NCBI GenBank assembly: GCA_963763015.1
Contig: CAVXML010000011.1
Coordinates: 372,001 to 436,000, forward strand
Source: Fodinibacter sp963763015
Lineage (GTDB): Bacteria; Actinomycetota; Actinomycetes; Actinomycetales; Dermatophilaceae
DNA length: 64,000 nt
Direction of reading: 5' to 3'
Part shown: positions 62,768 to 64,000 of the stretch, piece after piece
Layout of the letters: each line of letters begins with the position of its first letter
How positions within the stretch are numbered: position 1 is the first letter of the stretch
Made by a program: the position numbers and the translations under genes
The notes under the pieces: model-generated
What the model saw: only the letters and a program-made list of their open reading frames with translations
Database searches by the model: none
Told to the model about the DNA's origin: nothing

Positions 62768-64000
62768 GCGAGCTCAAGAGCGAGGAGGAGAAGGCCGCCG
62801 AGGAGCGCCGTGGGCCGGCCGCCGTACGGCGCGGCGGCCCGCCGCACGCTGCCATCGGGATGCCGACCGAGAAGTCCCAGGACTTCGTCCCCTCCGCGCG
62901 GCGGGTGCTCCGGCTCATGGACCGCGAACGGGCCATCGTCTGGGCCGTCGTGGTGCTGGCGGTCGGCAGCGTGGTCCTCAGCGCCATCGGCCCCAAGATC
63001 CTGGGCACCGCGACGGACATCATCTTCGCCGGGGTCTTCGGCCGGCAGATCCCCCCCGGGGCCACCCAGGAGGAGGCCGCAGAGGCCCTCCGCCTGCGGG
63101 GCGAGGACAACGTGGCCGACATGCTCGCCGCGATGGACCATGTCGTCCCGGGGCAGGGCATCGACTTCACCGCGCTCAGCCGCGTGCTCATGCTGGCGAT
63201 GGCGGTGTACGTCGTCGCCGCACTGCTCCAGTGGCTCCAGGGCCGCCTGCTCACCGGGGCCGTGAACCGGACCATCTTCCGGCTCCGCCGCGACGTGGAG
63301 GACAAGCTGAACCGTCTGCCGCTGCCCTACTTCGACGGCCAGCCTCGCGGCGAGCTGCTCAGCCGGGTCACGAACGACATCGACAACGTCGCGCAGAGCC
63401 TCCAGCAGACCCTGAGCCAGCTGCTCACCTCGCTGCTCACCGTCGTCGCGATGGTCGCCATGATGGTCTGGATCTCCCCGTTGCTGGCGCTCATCGCCCT
63501 CGTGACCATCCCCGTGACGATGGTCGTCACCGCCGCCATCGGCTCACGCAGCCAGGCCCACTTCGTCCAGCAGTGGAAGAGCACCGGTGAGGTCAACGCC
63601 GTGGTGGAGGAGACCTTCACCGGGCACGAGCTCGTCAAGGTCTTCGGACGCCAGGCGGAGGTCGACGCCCAGTTCGCCGCCCGCAACGACGCCCTGCACC
63701 ATGCGAGCTTCCGCGCCCAGTTCATCAGCGGCATCATCATGCCGACGATGATGTTCATCGGGAACCTCAACTACGTCGCCATCGCGGTCGTCGGGGGCCT
63801 GCGCGTCTCCACCGGAGCGATGAGCCTCGGTGACGTCCAGGCGTTCATCCAGTACTCCCGACAGTTCACCCAGCCGCTGACCCAGGTCGCCTCGATGGCC
63901 AACCTCATGCAGAGCGGGGTGGCCTCTGCCGAGCGGGTCTTCGCGGTCCTCGACGCTTCCGAGCAGGAGCCGGACACCGACTCGCCGGTGGCCGTCGGGG
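62764..64000 (+). CDS. ABC exporter half-transporter, partner (cut by window end)
   Basis: At least 412 residues are visible; the frame remains open at the window edge. It begins with an unusually long charged N-terminal extension (about 45 residues). Six membrane helices follow, with a 60-residue insertion (about residues 80-140, QIPPGATQEEAAEALRLRGE) between the first two, typical of LmrA/YfiC-type partners. The intracellular loop FDGQPRGELLSRVTNDIDNVAQ is present. The nucleotide-binding domain lies beyond the edge and is expected to have the intact catalytic Glu. It is coupled to the previous gene by ATGA. Confidence 0.9.
   Translation, partial: MSELKSEEEKAAEERRGPAAVRRGGPPHAAIGMPTEKSQDFVPSARRVLRLMDRERAIVWAVVVLAVGSVVLSAIGPKILGTATDIIFAGVFGRQIPPGATQEEAAEALRLRGEDNVADMLAAMDHVVPGQGIDFTALSRVLMLAMAVYVVAALLQWLQGRLLTGAVNRTIFRLRRDVEDKLNRLPLPYFDGQPRGELLSRVTNDIDNVAQSLQQTLSQLLTSLLTVVAMVAMMVWISPLLALIALVTIPVTMVVTAAIGSRSQAHFVQQWKSTGEVNAVVEETFTGHELVKVFGRQAEVDAQFAARNDALHHASFRAQFISGIIMPTMMFIGNLNYVAIAVVGGLRVSTGAMSLGDVQAFIQYSRQFTQPLTQVASMANLMQSGVASAERVFAVLDASEQEPDTDSPVAVG

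Overview
The window is a high-GC actinobacterial chromosome segment with dense gene packing, frequent GTG starts and many 4-nt stop/start overlaps. The block from the metallophosphoesterase gene at 17453 to acs at 35247 (ponA2-type PBP, whiB4-type WhiB, paired ArsA-like ATPases, DUF4177 protein, RidA, MBL hydrolase, crp, nth, CoA-type Nudix, marP, holin-like protein, acs) has nearly the gene order I recall for Mycobacterium tuberculosis Rv3667-Rv3683. The tad locus, helicase, bldG, hppA and methyltransferase block (48522-60396) matches the order I recall for Mycobacterium and Streptomyces. Together with the D-amino-acid ligase/racemase pair for the cell wall, this points to Micrococcales, perhaps Intrasporangiaceae, Ornithinimicrobiaceae or Dermacoccaceae. 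The genus is not determinable by reading. No phage, transposon, CRISPR array or rRNA was seen. The only tRNA is tRNA-Pro(CGG).

Layout. 1-6.5 kb: a D-aspartate-ligase-like ATP-grasp enzyme overlapping an Asp/Glu racemase, then a methyltransferase, a histidine phosphatase overlapping NAD(P)HX dehydratase, and an ABC-F ATPase. 6.7-17 kb: accessory and stress genes (a short UvrA-like protein, DUF1801, CYTH-CHAD, VOC, otsA-otsB for trehalose, an alkylmercury-lyase-like protein, a secreted M28 peptidase). 17-31.5 kb: tRNA-Pro and the conserved cell-envelope/redox block ending in marP. 31.5-46 kb: ion and carbon metabolism (nhaA, a broken FMN-reductase remnant, acs, phenylalanine hydroxylase, an acetate-type symporter with its DUF485 partner, tdh-kbl for threonine breakdown, and a second symporter pair encoded with a LytS/LytTR two-component system). 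46-53 kb: a thioesterase, a degenerate Fic-fold protein, a 727-bp gene-free stretch with repeats and a hairpin, and a complete tad pilus operon core. 53-64 kb: an MrfA/YprA-like helicase, a BldG-type STAS protein, a proton-pumping pyrophosphatase, a methyltransferase, and a TetR-regulated heterodimeric ABC exporter cut by the window end.

Themes. Threonine breakdown (tdh-kbl), acetate import (two SSS/DUF485 pairs) and acetyl-CoA synthetase all converge on acetyl-CoA and lie within about 13 kb. Envelope functions (PBP, MarP, D-amino-acid ligation, Tad pili) recur.

The strongest unexplained signal is a dispersed octamer, GGATGCCG. I counted about 60 copies on the two strands (34 plus, 26 minus), roughly one per kb. 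It occurs both in genes, where it forces rare codons, and in intergenic hairpins. Density and lack of strand bias resemble DNA-uptake or HIP1-type genome signature words. A second, smaller signal is a family of long hairpins sharing the stem word CGACAGGCAGTG.
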